DNA of 43,820 nucleotides from Actinomycetes bacterium (GTDB lineage: Bacteria; Actinomycetota; Acidimicrobiia; Acidimicrobiales; Bog-793): the NCBI GenBank assembly GCA_021809425.1, contig JAKBAA010000022.1, positions 1 through 43,820 of the forward strand. Direction: 5' to 3'. Shown here one piece after another: positions 22,325 through 32,338 of the stretch; position 1 is the first letter of the stretch, and every line of letters begins with the position of its first letter. Position numbers and translations under genes: made by a program. The notes under the pieces are model-generated. The model ran no database searches. It saw only the letters and a program-made list of their open reading frames with translations, and was not told the origin of the DNA.

Positions 22325-23305
22325 TCAGGCGGTCGCCGGCCGCCCGCGCCGGCCGAGCCCGGCAGCCTCGTAGATGGCGTCGATGACCACCATGTTGGCC
22401 ACGGCATCCGCCCCGCCCGTCGGCGCCGGCGCGCCGGCGACGGCCGCCACGAACGCCTCCAGCTGGTACGAGTAGGTCGTCCGGCCCGTCACCTCCTCGT
22501 CGACGCGCCGGCCGTCGTCGAGCTCGACGACGAGGCGGTTGCCGAGGTGCGAGACGCACGGGTTGACCGCCCGCAGCGTCCCGCGGTCCCCCTCGAGCCG
22601 CAGCCACCACTCCGGCGGGCCGGCGGGGCCGTCCATCGCCGAGGTGACCCTTCCGGTGGCGCCCGACGGGAAGCGGAGGTCGGCCGTGCACGACACGTCG
22701 ATCCCCGGTGCCCCGACGGTGGCGGTGGCGCCGGTGACGACCGGCTCGGCACCCACGAGGGTGCGCAGCCAGTGCACCGGGTAGCAGCCGAGGTCCATCG
22801 TGGCCCCGCCGCCGAGCTCGCGGGCGTGGCGGATGTCGCCCTCGGGGATGGCGGTGCGGAAGACCGCCTCGCCGTGGCGCAGCGTCCCGAGCTCGGGGAC
22901 GAGCTCGAGCATCCGGGCGGCGAGCGGGTGGTAGCGCCAGTGGAACGCCTCGACGAGCACCCGCCGGGCCCGGCCGGCCGCGGCGACCATTGCCCGGGCC
23001 TCGTCGGCGTTGCAGGCGAACGGCTTCTCGACGAGCACGTGCCGTCCGGCCTCGAGCGCGGCGATCGACCAGCGGGCGTGCTCGGACGGCGGCAGGGCGA
23101 TGTAGACGGCATCCAGCCCGTCGTCCGCCACGAGCTCGGCGTAGCTGCCGTGGACGGTCTCGATTCCGTGGGCCGCGGCGAGCTCGGCGGCGCGCCCCCG
23201 GTCGCGGGCAGCGACCGCCACCACCTCGACCTCGGGCAGCGTCGCCGCCGCCTCCAGCAGGGCGGGCGGCGTGATCCTCGCCGCGCCGAGCGCTCCGATC
23301 CTCAC
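22325..23305 (-). CDS. Gfo/Idh/MocA family NAD(P)-dependent oxidoreductase
   Basis: 326 residues from GTG, overlapping the stop of the LytR_C-domain gene by four bases. The N-terminal Rossmann fold starts IGALGAARITPPALL, followed by the family EKPFACNADEA motif with the catalytic lysine, FHWRYHPLA, and the C-terminal beta-sheet domain with DLGCYPVHWLRTLVG, where the Asp and His of the active site reside. Members oxidise or reduce cyclic sugars, sugar acids and inositols. Placement at the end of an arabinose operon fits sugar metabolism; substrate unknown. Confidence 0.88.
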   Translation of the reverse strand: MRIGALGAARITPPALLEAAATLPEVEVVAVAARDRGRAAELAAAHGIETVHGSYAELVADDGLDAVYIALPPSEHARWSIAALEAGRHVLVEKPFACNADEARAMVAAAGRARRVLVEAFHWRYHPLAARMLELVPELGTLRHGEAVFRTAIPEGDIRHARELGGGATMDLGCYPVHWLRTLVGAEPVVTGATATVGAPGIDVSCTADLRFPSGATGRVTSAMDGPAGPPEWWLRLEGDRGTLRAVNPCVSHLGNRLVVELDDGRRVDEEVTGRTTYSYQLEAFVAAVAGAPAPTGGADAVANMVVIDAIYEAAGLGRRGRPATA

Positions 23306-24234
23306 CCGCCGCCCTCCGTCGCCGTCACGCCGAGGAAGCTCTCGCCGAGCACCAGGTGCACCACGCCCTCCGGCACGGCCGTCGACGGCTCGACCTGGAC
23401 CTCGCCGCTCACGTAGGCCGCCACCGTCGCCGCCTGCTCCTCCATCCCGGGTGGGTACAGCACGAGCGTCACCGGGTTCGTGAACGTGGCGGCGTTCCCC
23501 GTCCCGTTGATCAGGAAGCCGTCGCCGCGCAGCGTGGTGGCCGTCTGGGCGGCCAGCCCGCCCCAGCCGTTGCCGTTCAGCACCTCGACGAGCACCTCGG
23601 ACGGCGCCACGGCCGACGGCGTTGCGCTCGTGGTGGCGAGCGGTGCCGGCACCGGGCCGCTGCTCGTCAACGACGACGGCGGTGCCGCCGCCGCCGCCGG
23701 CGCGGCGGTCGCCGTCGTGGTCGGTGCCGGCGTCGTCGTCGTGGTGGTGGTGACCGGCACCGTGGTCGTCACCGGGGTGGTCGTCGGCGGCACCGTGGTC
23801 GTCGCCGTGGTCGTCGCCGGGGGGGTCGTCGTGGGGGTCGTCGTGGGCGGGGTGGTGGTCGCCGGCCGGGTCGTCGTGGGTGCCGCCGACCTCCGCCGGG
23901 TCGTGGTGGGCGAGGAGGCAGTCGTGGAGGTCGTCGCGGTCGTGCTGGTCCTCCGCACGGGGCGGCCGGCGGCCGGCCGGCGGCCGGCCGGCGTGGTCGC
24001 GGTCGGTGCCGCAGGCGACGTGGAGGAGGGCGGGACGGACGAGCGGGTCGGCTCGGTGGTGGGCGTCGCGGAGACGGCCGAGCGCGCCGGCGCCCGGGAG
24101 AACGCGCCGGCGGCCGCCACGGCGCCCGCGGCGACGCCGCCGACCACGAGGACGCCGGCAGCGGTCAGGGTGACGCGCGTGCGGACGGCCCAGCGCCGGC
24201 GGTGGCGCACGCGCTTCGACCCCTGCCACCTCAT
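23302..24234 (-). CDS. membrane-anchored LytR_C-domain protein with Thr/Pro-rich stalk
   Basis: 310 residues: basic N-terminus, one membrane span (about 22-45), a long Thr/Pro/Ala-rich low-complexity stalk (about 55-205) and a C-terminal domain of about 95 residues reading VEVLNGNGWGGLAAQTATTL, LVLYPPGMEEQAATVAAY, VHLVLGESF, which matches LytR cell-envelope C-terminal (LytR_C, Virul_Fac) domains. No LytR_CpsA_Psr catalytic domain is present, as in other actinobacterial stand-alone LytR_C proteins. Probably exposed outside the membrane in the cell envelope. A -10-like TAGCGT seven bases before the ATG indicates its own promoter rather than read-through only. Confidence 0.8.
   Translation of the reverse strand: MRWQGSKRVRHRRRWAVRTRVTLTAAGVLVVGGVAAGAVAAAGAFSRAPARSAVSATPTTEPTRSSVPPSSTSPAAPTATTPAGRRPAAGRPVRRTSTTATTSTTASSPTTTRRRSAAPTTTRPATTTPPTTTPTTTPPATTTATTTVPPTTTPVTTTVPVTTTTTTTPAPTTTATAAPAAAAAPPSSLTSSGPVPAPLATTSATPSAVAPSEVLVEVLNGNGWGGLAAQTATTLRGDGFLINGTGNAATFTNPVTLVLYPPGMEEQAATVAAYVSGEVQVEPSTAVPEGVVHLVLGESFLGVTATEGGG
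23650..24090 (-). repeat. low-complexity Thr/Pro codon region
   Basis: Irregular repeats of ACC-ACG-type codons encode the threonine/proline stalk of the LytR_C-domain protein. Units are imperfect and coding; this is not a CRISPR array. Confidence 0.7.
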
Positions 24235-24241
24235 CGGAAAA

Positions 24242-24247
24242 ACGCTA
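24242..24247 (-). promoter_or_regulatory. -10 element of the LytR_C-domain gene, leaderless type
   Basis: TAGCGT on the minus strand is seven bases from the ATG at 24234, with TTTTCCG between and no ribosome-binding site. Confidence 0.45.
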
Positions 24248-24291
24248 CCCGGCCGCGCCCTGCGACCCGGGGATGGTGCCGGGAGCCCCGC

Positions 24292-25989
24292 TCAGCGGGT
24301 GACGGCGTCGCGGCGAAGCTGGCGGAGGGTCCGCATCACGTCGTCCCCGCCGCGGCCGAACCGGTCGTGGAGGCGCCGGTACTCGCCGTACAGGCGGTCG
24401 TAGGTGGCGAGGTGGGCCGGAACCGGTCGGAAGGTCTCGTCGCGAAGGTGCGCCATGTGCCGGGAGGCGTCGACGATCGAGTCGAAGCCGCCGCGGGCCG
24501 AGCCGGCGGCGACGGCCCCGAACATGGCGGCGCCGAGGGCAGGCGTCTGGCTGGAGGCGGCGACCGCGAGCTCGTGCCCGGTGATGTCGGCGTAGCACTG
24601 CATGAGCAGCCGGTTCCGGTCGGGGAGGCCGCCGCAGGTGACGATCCGCTCGACGGCGACACCGGCGGCGTCGAACGCGTCGACGATGGTCCGCGTCCCG
24701 AAGGCGGTCGCCTCGATCAACGCCCGGTAGACCTCCGGCGGGCGGGTGGCGAGCGTCATCCCGACGAGCAGGCCCGACAGCTCGGCGTCGACGAGGACGG
24801 ACCGGTTGCCGTTCCACCAGTCGAGCGCCAGCAGCCCGGACTCGCCCGGGCGGAGGCGCGCCGCCTCCTCCTCGAGCACGCCGTGGACGCTCGTCCCGGC
24901 CTGGCGCGCCCGGGCGTGCCACTCGGGGGGGACCGAGCTCTCGGTGTACCAGGCGAGCAGGTCGCCGACGGCGGGCTGCCCGGCCTCGAAGCCGAACCGG
25001 CCCGGGACGACGCCGTCCTCGACCACGCCGCACATCCCGCCCACCACCGACTCCCGGTCGCCGAGGAGGATGTGGCAGTTGCTCGTGCCCATGATGATCA
25101 CCATGGCGCCCGGCTCGGTGACCCCGGCGGCCGGCGCCGACACGTGGGCGTCGACGTTGCCGACGGCGACCGGGGTGCCGGGCAGGAGCCCGGTCCAGGC
25201 GGCACCGTCGGCCGACAGCCCGCCGGCGGAGGCCCCGAGCGGGAGGACGCGGCGCGAGAGCTTGTCGTCGACGACGTGGCGGAACCCCGGGTGGAGAGCG
25301 GCGAAGAACTCCTCGGGTGGGAACCCGGCCTGCTTCGACCAGAGCGCCTTGTAGCCGGCGGTGCAGCTGTTGCGCGTCTCGTGGCCGGTGAGCTGCCAGA
25401 CGATCCAGTCGGTGGCCTCGACGATCCGGGCGGCCCGGGCGTAGAGGTCCGGCGCCTCCTCGAGGAGCTGGAGCGCCTTCGGGTAGAACCACTCCGAGGA
25501 GGTCCGCCCGCCGTAACGGGGGAGGAACGCCTCGCGGCGCTGCTCGGCGAGCGCGTTGAGCCGGTCGGCCTGCGGCTGGGCGGCGTGGTGCTTCCACAGC
25601 TTGACCCAGGCGTGCGGCGACCGGCGCAGCTCGTCGAGGAAGCACAGCGGCGTGCCGTCGGCGAGGGTCGGCAGGACGGTGCACGACGTGACGTCGACCC
25701 CGACGCCCACCACGTCGACCGGTGCCACCCCGGCGGCCGGTAGCAGCGGCGGCACGAGCGCCTGGATGGCCCGGACGTAGTCCGCCGGGTCCTGCAGCGC
25801 CCAGTCGGGGCCGAGGGCGACGTCGTCGTCGGGGGCGGGCAACGTGGCGTCGATCACCCCGTGCTCGTAGGCGTGGACCGTGCTCGCCAGGGTGCGCCCG
25901 TCGGCGAGCGAGACGAGGACGGCCCGCGCCGACTCGGTGCCGAAGTCGATGCCGAGCGCGCACCGGCGCTCGTCCGGGGCGGCGGTCAT
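24292..25989 (-). CDS. araB: L-ribulokinase
   Basis: 565 residues, the size of E. coli AraB (566). FGGY kinase signatures: N-terminal ALGIDFGTESARAVLVSL, the VGVGVDVTSCTVLPTLADGT strand, AVGNVDAHVSAPAAG, MGTSNCHILLG, LDWWNGNRSVLVDAELSGLL and the C-terminal IVTCGGLPDRNRLLMQ. It phosphorylates L-ribulose to L-ribulose 5-phosphate, the second step of arabinose catabolism. Start ATG overlaps the stop of the zinc dehydrogenase gene (ATGA), in line with araA and araD upstream in the same operon. Confidence 0.93.
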   Translation of the reverse strand: MTAAPDERRCALGIDFGTESARAVLVSLADGRTLASTVHAYEHGVIDATLPAPDDDVALGPDWALQDPADYVRAIQALVPPLLPAAGVAPVDVVGVGVDVTSCTVLPTLADGTPLCFLDELRRSPHAWVKLWKHHAAQPQADRLNALAEQRREAFLPRYGGRTSSEWFYPKALQLLEEAPDLYARAARIVEATDWIVWQLTGHETRNSCTAGYKALWSKQAGFPPEEFFAALHPGFRHVVDDKLSRRVLPLGASAGGLSADGAAWTGLLPGTPVAVGNVDAHVSAPAAGVTEPGAMVIIMGTSNCHILLGDRESVVGGMCGVVEDGVVPGRFGFEAGQPAVGDLLAWYTESSVPPEWHARARQAGTSVHGVLEEEAARLRPGESGLLALDWWNGNRSVLVDAELSGLLVGMTLATRPPEVYRALIEATAFGTRTIVDAFDAAGVAVERIVTCGGLPDRNRLLMQCYADITGHELAVAASSQTPALGAAMFGAVAAGSARGGFDSIVDASRHMAHLRDETFRPVPAHLATYDRLYGEYRRLHDRFGRGGDDVMRTLRQLRRDAVTR

Positions 25990-27059
25990 CGGGACCGGTC
26001 CGCCGGGCCGGCCGGGTCCGCCGTCCCCGGCGGCGGCGCCACCGGGCGGTCGGCCTGGGGCTCGATGACGACCTTCAGGCCGCGACGGCCGGCAAGGGAG
26101 GCGAAGGCGGCGCCGAACCCGGCGAGCGGGTGCCGCTCGGTCACGAGGGGGGCGAGGTGGAGGTGTCCGGTGCGTGCGAGCCGGATGGCCCGCTCGAGGT
26201 CGCCCGGGCGCATCCGCCGGGAGACCAGGAGCGTGAGCCCCTTGCGCCGGGCGGTCGAGGCCGGGAACGAGGTGCGGTCGCCGTCGGGGATGCCGACGAG
26301 GACGACCCGGCCGGCCGGACGGACGACGTCGGCGGCGTCGGCCAGCGCGTCGTCCTCGCCGGAGGTCTCGAAGGCCACGTCGACGCCGAGCTCGCCGAAC
26401 GGCCCGGCAGCGGCGACGTCGCCGGGGGCGAGCGCCGCCAGCGCGCCGAGGCGGGCCGCCGCGGCGCGCCGGTGGGCGAGCGGGTCGGTGGCGAGGGCCA
26501 CCTCGACGCCGGCGGCGTGGAGCGCCTGGATGGTGAGGAGCCCGATCGGCCCGCAGCCGAGGACCGCCGCCGCCGTGCCGGCCCGGACGTGGCCGAGGTC
26601 GAGCGCGTGCAGGGCGACCCCGAGCGGCTCGAGCAGGGCCGCCTCGACGTCGGGGAGGTCGTCGGGGAGCGGGAAGGCGAGCGCCCTCGGCCAGGCGAGC
26701 CGGGTCCGCAGCGCCCCGTCGGTGGTGCCGTGGCCGGCGAAGCGCTGCTGCAGGCAGAGGTGCTGCAGCCCGGCACGGCAGGTGCCACAGGCTCCGCAGG
26801 GGACCGCCGGCTCGAGGGCGACCCGCAGCCCGGCGTCGGGGCCGGAGGCGAGGACGCCGGCGAACTCGTGGCCGAGCACCAGTGGCCGGTCGAGCCCGGC
26901 GTCGCCGATGGACCCCTCGAGGTACCAGTGCCGGTCCGACCCGCACAGCCCGACGGCGGTCACCTCGACGAGGACCTCCCCGTCGCCGGGCGCCGGGTCC
27001 GGCTCCTCGTGCAGGCGCAGGTCCCCGGGTCCGTGGATCCGCAGCGCCGTCACGGTCAC
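25986..27059 (-). CDS. zinc-dependent medium-chain dehydrogenase, polyol/sugar type
   Basis: 357 residues from GTG (a second GTG two codons later is possible). Catalytic zinc ligands are visible in LCGSDRHWY and LGHEFAG; the structural zinc lobe has four cysteines (VPCGACGTCRAGLQHLC). The Rossmann motif AVLGCGPIGLLTIQAL binds NAD(P). Sorbitol/L-threonine dehydrogenase-like MDR enzymes with this pattern oxidise polyols or sugars. Lying between araD and araB, it could feed L-arabinitol, ribitol or another pentitol into the pathway, but the substrate is inferred from context only. Confidence 0.87.
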   Translation of the reverse strand: MTVTALRIHGPGDLRLHEEPDPAPGDGEVLVEVTAVGLCGSDRHWYLEGSIGDAGLDRPLVLGHEFAGVLASGPDAGLRVALEPAVPCGACGTCRAGLQHLCLQQRFAGHGTTDGALRTRLAWPRALAFPLPDDLPDVEAALLEPLGVALHALDLGHVRAGTAAAVLGCGPIGLLTIQALHAAGVEVALATDPLAHRRAAAARLGALAALAPGDVAAAGPFGELGVDVAFETSGEDDALADAADVVRPAGRVVLVGIPDGDRTSFPASTARRKGLTLLVSRRMRPGDLERAIRLARTGHLHLAPLVTERHPLAGFGAAFASLAGRRGLKVVIEPQADRPVAPPPGTADPAGPADRSR

Positions 27060-27066
27060 GGCACGG

Positions 27067-27774
27067 TCACCCCGGCTGCCCGTAGGAGGCACCCGGCCCG
27101 TGCTTGCGGTGGAAGTGGCGCTCGAGGAGGTGGGTGCCGATCTCGGGGGTGCCCGGGCGGAGCTGCTCGGTGCGCAGCGCCGCCTCGGCGACGGCCTCGA
27201 GGGCGACGGCGTTGTCGACGGCGTCGCCGGCGTCCCTGCCCCACACGAACGGGCCGTGCGAGGCGACGAGGGCGGCCGGCCGCTCGAGCGGGTCGACGCC
27301 GAGGCGGGCCAGCGTCTCGACGATGACGTCGCCGGTGCGCTCCTCGTACCGGTCACCTGTCTCGTCGGCCGTGAGCGGCCGGGTGACCGGGACCGGGCCG
27401 AAGAAGTGGTCGGCGTGGGTCGTCCCGAAGCACGGGACAGGACGGCCGGCCTGCGCCCAGGCGGTGGCGAACGGGGAGTGGGTGTGCACCACCCCGCCGA
27501 CGGCGGGGAAGGCGCGGTAGAGGGCGAGGTGGGTCGGGGTGTCCGACGACGGGCGGGCCGTGCCGCCGACGACGGCGCCGTGGCCGAGGTCGACGAGGAC
27601 GATCGACTCGGGGGTCAGCTCGTCGTAGGGGACGCCGCTGGGCTTGATCGCCATCACCCCGGTGGAGCGGTCGACCCCGCTCACGTTGCCGAACGTGAGC
27701 CGGACGAGCCCGGCCCGGACGATGGCGAGGTTGGCCTCGAGGACGTCCCGCCGGAGCTGGTCGAGGTCGCTCAT
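27067..27774 (-). CDS. araD: L-ribulose-5-phosphate 4-epimerase
   Basis: 235 residues (E. coli AraD 231). Class II aldolase fold with zinc ligands in [14 protein letters not shown] and ASHGPFVWG, the phosphate-binding [10 protein letters not shown] and [10 protein letters not shown], and the C-terminal [17 protein letters not shown] typical of AraD. It converts L-ribulose 5-phosphate to D-xylulose 5-phosphate. ATG overlaps the araA stop by four bases. Confidence 0.93.
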   Translation of the reverse strand: MSDLDQLRRDVLEANLAIVRAGLVRLTFGNVSGVDRSTGVMAIKPSGVPYDELTPESIVLVDLGHGAVVGGTARPSSDTPTHLALYRAFPAVGGVVHTHSPFATAWAQAGRPVPCFGTTHADHFFGPVPVTRPLTADETGDRYEERTGDVIVETLARLGVDPLERPAALVASHGPFVWGRDAGDAVDNAVALEAVAEAALRTEQLRPGTPEIGTHLLERHFHRKHGPGASYGQPG

Positions 27775-29279
27775 CGGCGGGTGCCGGCGAGGCGGAAGTA
27801 GGCGTCGTTCCAGCGCAGCTCCTGCTGGAAGCGGCGGGTGCTCGTGTCGGCGTCGACGACCACGAGCTCGATGCCGGCGATCTCGGCGAGGTCGGCGAAC
27901 GCCTCGACGCCGACCGCCTGGCAGTAGGCGGTGTGGTGGGGGCCCCCGGCCGTGAGCCAGGCCTCTGCTGCCGTGGCGAGGTCGGGTCGCGGCTGCCAGA
28001 CGGCGCGGGCGACCGGGAGGACCGGCAGGTCCTCGTCCGGGACGACCGTGTCCACCTCGTTCAGCACGAGCCGCAGGCGGTCGCCGAGGTCGAGCAGGCC
28101 GACCACGACCGCCGGGCCGGGTGCCGCCGTGAAGACGAGCCGGACCGGGTCCTCGCGCCCGCCGATGGACAGGGGGTGGAACTCGCACGACGGCCGGTCG
28201 GACGTGATGGTCGGGCACACCTCGAGCATGTGGGCGCCGAGCACCTTCGTCCCCTCGGGCGCCAGGTGGTAGGTGTAGTCCTCCATGAACGACGTCCCGC
28301 CGGGAAGGCCGGCGCTCATGACCTTGGCGATCCGGACGAGCACCGCCGTCTTCCAGTCGCCCTCGGCGCCGAAGCCGTAGCCGTCGGCCATCAGCCGCTG
28401 GGCGGCGATGCCGGGGAGCTGCTTGAGCCCGTCGAGGTCCTCGAAGGTGTCCGTGAAGGCGCCGAAGCCGCCGTCCTCGAGCAGGGCCCGCAGCCCGAGC
28501 TCGATCCGGGCGGCGTCCCGGAGGGAGCCGTGGCGCTCGCCGCCGCGGTGCAGCTCGGGGGCGACGTCGTAGGTGTCGGCGTAGTCGGCGACGAGCTGGT
28601 CGACGGCGCCGTCGGCCACCTCGCCGACGGCCGCCCCGAGGACGTCGACCCCGTAGCCGTCGACCGACGCACCGAGCCGGATCTGCAGCTCCACCTTGTC
28701 GCCCTCGGTGACGGCGACGTGGCGCATGTTGTCGCCGAAGCGGGCGACCGACAGGTTCTGGGCCTCGTGCCAGCCGCACGCCGCCCGGGCCCAGGTGCCG
28801 ATCCGGGCGACGACGCCGGGGTCGCGCCAGTGGCCGACCACGGTCTTGCGGCGCAGCCCCATGCGCGTCTCGAGGTAGCCCAGCTCCCGGTCGCCGTGCG
28901 CCGACTGGTTGAGGTTCATGAAGTCCATGTCGATCTCCGACCACGGCAGGTCGCGGTTGAACTGCGTGTGGAGATGGGCCAGCGGCTTCTGCAGGGTGGC
29001 GAGCCCGGCGATCCACATCTTGGCCGGCGAGAACGTGTGCATCCATGCCAGCACGCCGACGCAGCCGGGCGCGGCGTTGGCCTCGAGGGCGACCGCCCGG
29101 ATGGCGTCGGCGTTGGCGACCACGCCCTTGCCGACGACCCGCACCGGTACGGCCGGGTCGGCGTCGAGGGAGGCGGCGACCTCGTGCGCGTGGCGCTCCA
29201 CCTGGCGCACCGCCTGCTCGCCGTAGAGGTCTTGGCTGCCGACCACGAGCCAGAGCTCGAGCTCGGAGAGGGGCTTCAT
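27771..29279 (-). CDS. araA: L-arabinose isomerase
   Basis: 502 residues (E. coli AraA 500). Start [19 protein letters not shown] is diagnostic. Metal and catalytic residues are present in order: Glu in GFGAEGDWK, Glu in [11 protein letters not shown], His in GAHMLEV and His in GGPHHTAYC. It isomerises L-arabinose to L-ribulose. GGAG lies upstream of the ATG. First catabolic gene after the transporter genes, 35 bases from the ATPase stop, so probably co-transcribed with the importer. Confidence 0.95.
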   Translation of the reverse strand: MKPLSELELWLVVGSQDLYGEQAVRQVERHAHEVAASLDADPAVPVRVVGKGVVANADAIRAVALEANAAPGCVGVLAWMHTFSPAKMWIAGLATLQKPLAHLHTQFNRDLPWSEIDMDFMNLNQSAHGDRELGYLETRMGLRRKTVVGHWRDPGVVARIGTWARAACGWHEAQNLSVARFGDNMRHVAVTEGDKVELQIRLGASVDGYGVDVLGAAVGEVADGAVDQLVADYADTYDVAPELHRGGERHGSLRDAARIELGLRALLEDGGFGAFTDTFEDLDGLKQLPGIAAQRLMADGYGFGAEGDWKTAVLVRIAKVMSAGLPGGTSFMEDYTYHLAPEGTKVLGAHMLEVCPTITSDRPSCEFHPLSIGGREDPVRLVFTAAPGPAVVVGLLDLGDRLRLVLNEVDTVVPDEDLPVLPVARAVWQPRPDLATAAEAWLTAGGPHHTAYCQAVGVEAFADLAEIAGIELVVVDADTSTRRFQQELRWNDAYFRLAGTRR

Positions 29280-29314
29280 GGACGACTCCTCGTGCGCTGC
29301 GACCGTGCCGACCC

Positions 29315-30133
29315 TCAGGACGAGGCGTCGGGGCGGCCAGCCATGATCTGCTTGCGGTACTCGGTCACCATGTAGGCGGTGAGCTCCTCGAGGGAGGTGT
29401 CGCGCACGGCGGTGTCCAGGGTGATCTGACCTTGCTCGATCACGTTCAGGCGATCGCAGAGCTCGAACAGGTGGGTGTAGTTGTGGTCGATGATGACCAG
29501 GGACACCCCGCGCGCCGACAGGTCGCGGATGAGGTCGATGATGAGCGACGACTCCTTCGCACCCATCGCTGCGAGCGGCTCGTCGAGGAGCAGGATCTTC
29601 ACCTCCGAGCGCGTGGCGCGGGCGACGGCGATCGCCTGGCGCTGGCCGCCCGACAGCTGCTCCACGGTGGCGTCGATGTCGGGGATGCTCACCCGGATGT
29701 CGGCCAGGTACTCGGCGGCGAGCCGCCGCATCTTGCGGTTCGACAGCATCCGGACGGGACCGCCGAAGGTCATCTCCCGGTTGAGGAAGAGGTTGTGGTA
29801 GATCGACATCTGCGGGATGAGCGCCAGGTCCTGGTACACCGTCTCGATGCCCTGGCGGCGGGCGTCCCGGACCGAGTGGAGGGTGACCTCGGTGCCCTCG
29901 ATCAGGATCCGGCCGGCGTCGGGCCGGTGGAAGCCGGAGAGCACCTTGACGAGGGTGCTCTTGCCGGTGCCGTTGTCGCCGACCAGCCCGAGGACCTCCC
30001 CGCGGTTGAGGTGCAGGTTGATGTCCCGCAGCGCCACGACCGCCCCGAAGCTCTTGCGGATGTGCTCGATCCGGAGGATCTCGTTCGATCGGTCCCCGTC
30101 CGGCTCGGACGGCGTCGAGGCGACGTCGCTCAT
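29315..30133 (-). CDS. CUT2 sugar ABC transporter ATP-binding protein (arabinose operon)
   Basis: 272 residues, one ABC domain: Walker [10 protein letters not shown]-loop [11 protein letters not shown], signature LSGGQRQ, Walker [13 protein letters not shown] and switch histidine in IIDHNY (Asp before His where Ser is usual). As with the plus-strand importer, it is the single-domain form that must dimerise. ATG overlaps the permease stop by four bases. Together with the permease and Tat-exported binding protein it forms an importer whose substrate is most likely L-arabinose, judged by araA-araD-araB downstream. Confidence 0.92.
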   Translation of the reverse strand: MSDVASTPSEPDGDRSNEILRIEHIRKSFGAVVALRDINLHLNRGEVLGLVGDNGTGKSTLVKVLSGFHRPDAGRILIEGTEVTLHSVRDARRQGIETVYQDLALIPQMSIYHNLFLNREMTFGGPVRMLSNRKMRRLAAEYLADIRVSIPDIDATVEQLSGGQRQAIAVARATRSEVKILLLDEPLAAMGAKESSLIIDLIRDLSARGVSLVIIDHNYTHLFELCDRLNVIEQGQITLDTAVRDTSLEELTAYMVTEYRKQIMAGRPDASS

Positions 30134-31182
30134 CGGACGACCCGCCAGCGTCGCATGGCGACACGGCGCAGCTGCACGTTGGCGGCCATCGCCAAGAGGA
30201 TGGCCACGCCGAGCACCAGCTCGAAGTAGAAGGCGCTCACCCCCTGGATGTTGAGCCCGTCGTAGAGGACGCCGAGCACGATGGCTCCGATGCCGGCGCC
30301 GATCACGGTGCCACGCCCTCCGGTGAGCGCCGTGCCCCCGATGACGGCGGCGGCGACGGCGTAGAACATCTCGAGGGTCCCGTCGTTGCCCGGGTCGAGC
30401 GTGGTGATGCGCACGGCGTCGATGATCCCGGCAAAGGCGGAGACGACCGAGCAGAGCACGAAGGTCCACACCTTCACCCGCCGCACCGCCACGCCGGCCT
30501 CGGCGGCCCCGAGCTGGTTGCCGCCGGTCGCCACGATGTGCAGGCCGAAGCGCGTGCGGTGGAACAGGACGAACATCCCGGCCACGAGGAAGAGCGCCCA
30601 GAGGACCTCCGACCACGAGTAGTTGCCGAGGATGGACCCGCCGGTGCCGCTCAGGCTGAACGTGTCCTGCACGCCGTTCGAGGTGAGCAGCATGATGCCG
30701 TCCAGGGCGAACAGGGTGCCGAGGGTGGTCACGAAGGAGGGCAGGTCCAGCATGACGGTGAGCAGGCCGTTGATGGCGCCGAAGCACGCCGCGGCGATGA
30801 GCGAGATGACGATCGCCAGGCCGATCGGCAGCCCGGCGTTGGCCCAGAGGAAGTAGGCGACGAACGGGAAGAAGATGAACGACGTCCCTGCCGACAGGTC
30901 GACCTCGGCCGCGGTGAGCAGGAGGGCCTCGCCGGCCCCGATGACGGCGATGGGCGCAAGGAACTGCGTGAGCGTGACGAAGTTGGCGTAGCTGATGAAC
31001 GCCGACGTGGCGAACGTGAAGTAGAGGAACAGCGCCACGGCGACGACGAAGATGGCCGCCTCACGGCGCTCGACGAGGAGACGGAGCCCACCGCCCGAGC
31101 CGGCCCCCCCCGCCACCTCCGGCGAGGGGGGCTCGGTGCTCACGGGCGCCGGGCTGGCGACGAGCCCAGCCCTGCGGGCCAC
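30130..31182 (-). CDS. CUT2 sugar ABC transporter permease (arabinose operon)
   Basis: 350 residues from GTG, two bases after the binding-protein stop; GTG at 31143 would remove 13 residues. About nine hydrophobic spans of the BPD_transp_2 family, with [56 protein letters not shown] and [20 protein letters not shown]. The conserved EVDLS loop is intact. It forms the channel of the importer with the ATPase above it. Confidence 0.92.
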   Translation of the reverse strand: MARRAGLVASPAPVSTEPPSPEVAGGAGSGGGLRLLVERREAAIFVVAVALFLYFTFATSAFISYANFVTLTQFLAPIAVIGAGEALLLTAAEVDLSAGTSFIFFPFVAYFLWANAGLPIGLAIVISLIAAACFGAINGLLTVMLDLPSFVTTLGTLFALDGIMLLTSNGVQDTFSLSGTGGSILGNYSWSEVLWALFLVAGMFVLFHRTRFGLHIVATGGNQLGAAEAGVAVRRVKVWTFVLCSVVSAFAGIIDAVRITTLDPGNDGTLEMFYAVAAAVIGGTALTGGRGTVIGAGIGAIVLGVLYDGLNIQGVSAFYFELVLGVAILLAMAANVQLRRVAMRRWRVVR

Positions 31183-31183
31183 G

Positions 31184-32338
31184 TCAGGCGCTGATCGTCG
31201 ACGGCGGCTTCAGGGTCACCGCAGACGTCGAGCTGCCCTCGTATCGGTCCTTCTTCGTGTACGGGGTGATCTGCGGCTTCTCCACGAACTTGAGGCCGGT
31301 GTCGACGGGCACCGGGGCGACGAGCCCGCCCGAGACGTTGTACATGAAGAGCTGCAGCACCGGCAGGAACCCCTGGAGGTACGGCTGCTGGTCGATCGTC
31401 CACAGCTGCGACCCGCTCTGGACGGCACCGACCGTCGTCGGCAGGAAGTCGAAGCCGCCGACGAACACCTTGCCCTTCAGGTTGTGCTTCTCGACGACCG
31501 CTGCCGCCGACGAGGTGGACCCGGCGTCCACGGCGTACATGAACTTGACGTTCTTGTGGCCGAGATACCACGCCTCGGTGGCCGTCGCCTCCTGTGAGAG
31601 GAGCGCCCCCGTCGCAACCTCCGGGAAGTTGACGCCGGCAGGGCGGAGCACCGAGGCCGCCCCGTCGATGCGGGGCTGGATGTTGAGCGAGCCCGGCGTC
31701 GCGATGAAGCCGGCCACGAGGTCGCCCTTCTTCACGACCTGGAGGATCTTCTTCCCCGCCTCGACGCCCGCCTGGAACAGGTCCTGGCCGATGTAGGCCA
31801 TCTGGTGGTTCTGCGACGCCGTGGCGCTCGGCGCGCTGGCGTTGTAGGCGACCACCGGGATGCCCGAGGACAGGGCGCGGTTCGTCGGGGCGATGAAGGC
31901 GCTCTTGTCGATGATCGTCGAGGCGATCCCGTCCACGCGGCCGGCGACGGCGGCGTTGAACGCCGACACCATCTGGCCGACGTCCGAGGTGGCAGAGCCC
32001 TGCCAGCTGTACGAGCAGCCGAGCAGGGTGCAGGCGTCCTGTGCCCCGTAGCGGGTGGGAACGAAGAACGGGTTGGTCGTCACGTGGTTGACGAAGGTGA
32101 ACTTGTACCCCGGGTGCGCGGCGAAGACGCCCTCCGGCACGGCGGCGTTGCGCCCGAGCCGGCGGCCGGCGGCAGCCCGCTCGACCGTGCTGGCCGAGGC
32201 CGGCATGTCCATCAGGCCCTCGGTCAGGAAGCCGAGTGCAGGCACCGCGGCGGCCGCTGCCCCCAGGTTGCGTAGGAAGCGACGACGTGAGAGCTCGAAT
32301 TGCTCCCGGCTGACGCCGTTCTCGTCATGGTCCGACAT
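31184..32338 (-). CDS. Tat-exported sugar-binding protein of the arabinose operon
   Basis: 384 residues. The N-terminus carries a twin-arginine signal (SRRRFLRNLGAAAAAVPALG), unlike the Sec signal of the other importer's binding protein. The mature domain is a type I periplasmic-binding fold: YKFTFVNHVTTNPFFVPTRY, GRVDGIASTIIDKSAFIAPT, IPVVAYNASAP, and the ligand-proximal VFVGGFDFLPTTVGAV. No lipobox cysteine. AGAGGAG lies about 11 bases before the ATG. First gene of the arabinose operon, behind a promoter/operator at 32673-32714. Tat export suggests folding in the cytoplasm before secretion. Confidence 0.9.
   Translation of the reverse strand: MSDHDENGVSREQFELSRRRFLRNLGAAAAAVPALGFLTEGLMDMPASASTVERAAAGRRLGRNAAVPEGVFAAHPGYKFTFVNHVTTNPFFVPTRYGAQDACTLLGCSYSWQGSATSDVGQMVSAFNAAVAGRVDGIASTIIDKSAFIAPTNRALSSGIPVVAYNASAPSATASQNHQMAYIGQDLFQAGVEAGKKILQVVKKGDLVAGFIATPGSLNIQPRIDGAASVLRPAGVNFPEVATGALLSQEATATEAWYLGHKNVKFMYAVDAGSTSSAAAVVEKHNLKGKVFVGGFDFLPTTVGAVQSGSQLWTIDQQPYLQGFLPVLQLFMYNVSGGLVAPVPVDTGLKFVEKPQITPYTKKDRYEGSSTSAVTLKPPSTISA

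Noticed and set aside
23650-24090. Repeat-rich tract considered as a CRISPR or satellite array
   Set aside because: Units are irregular, in frame and encode the Thr/Pro stalk of the LytR_C-domain protein; there are no spacers.
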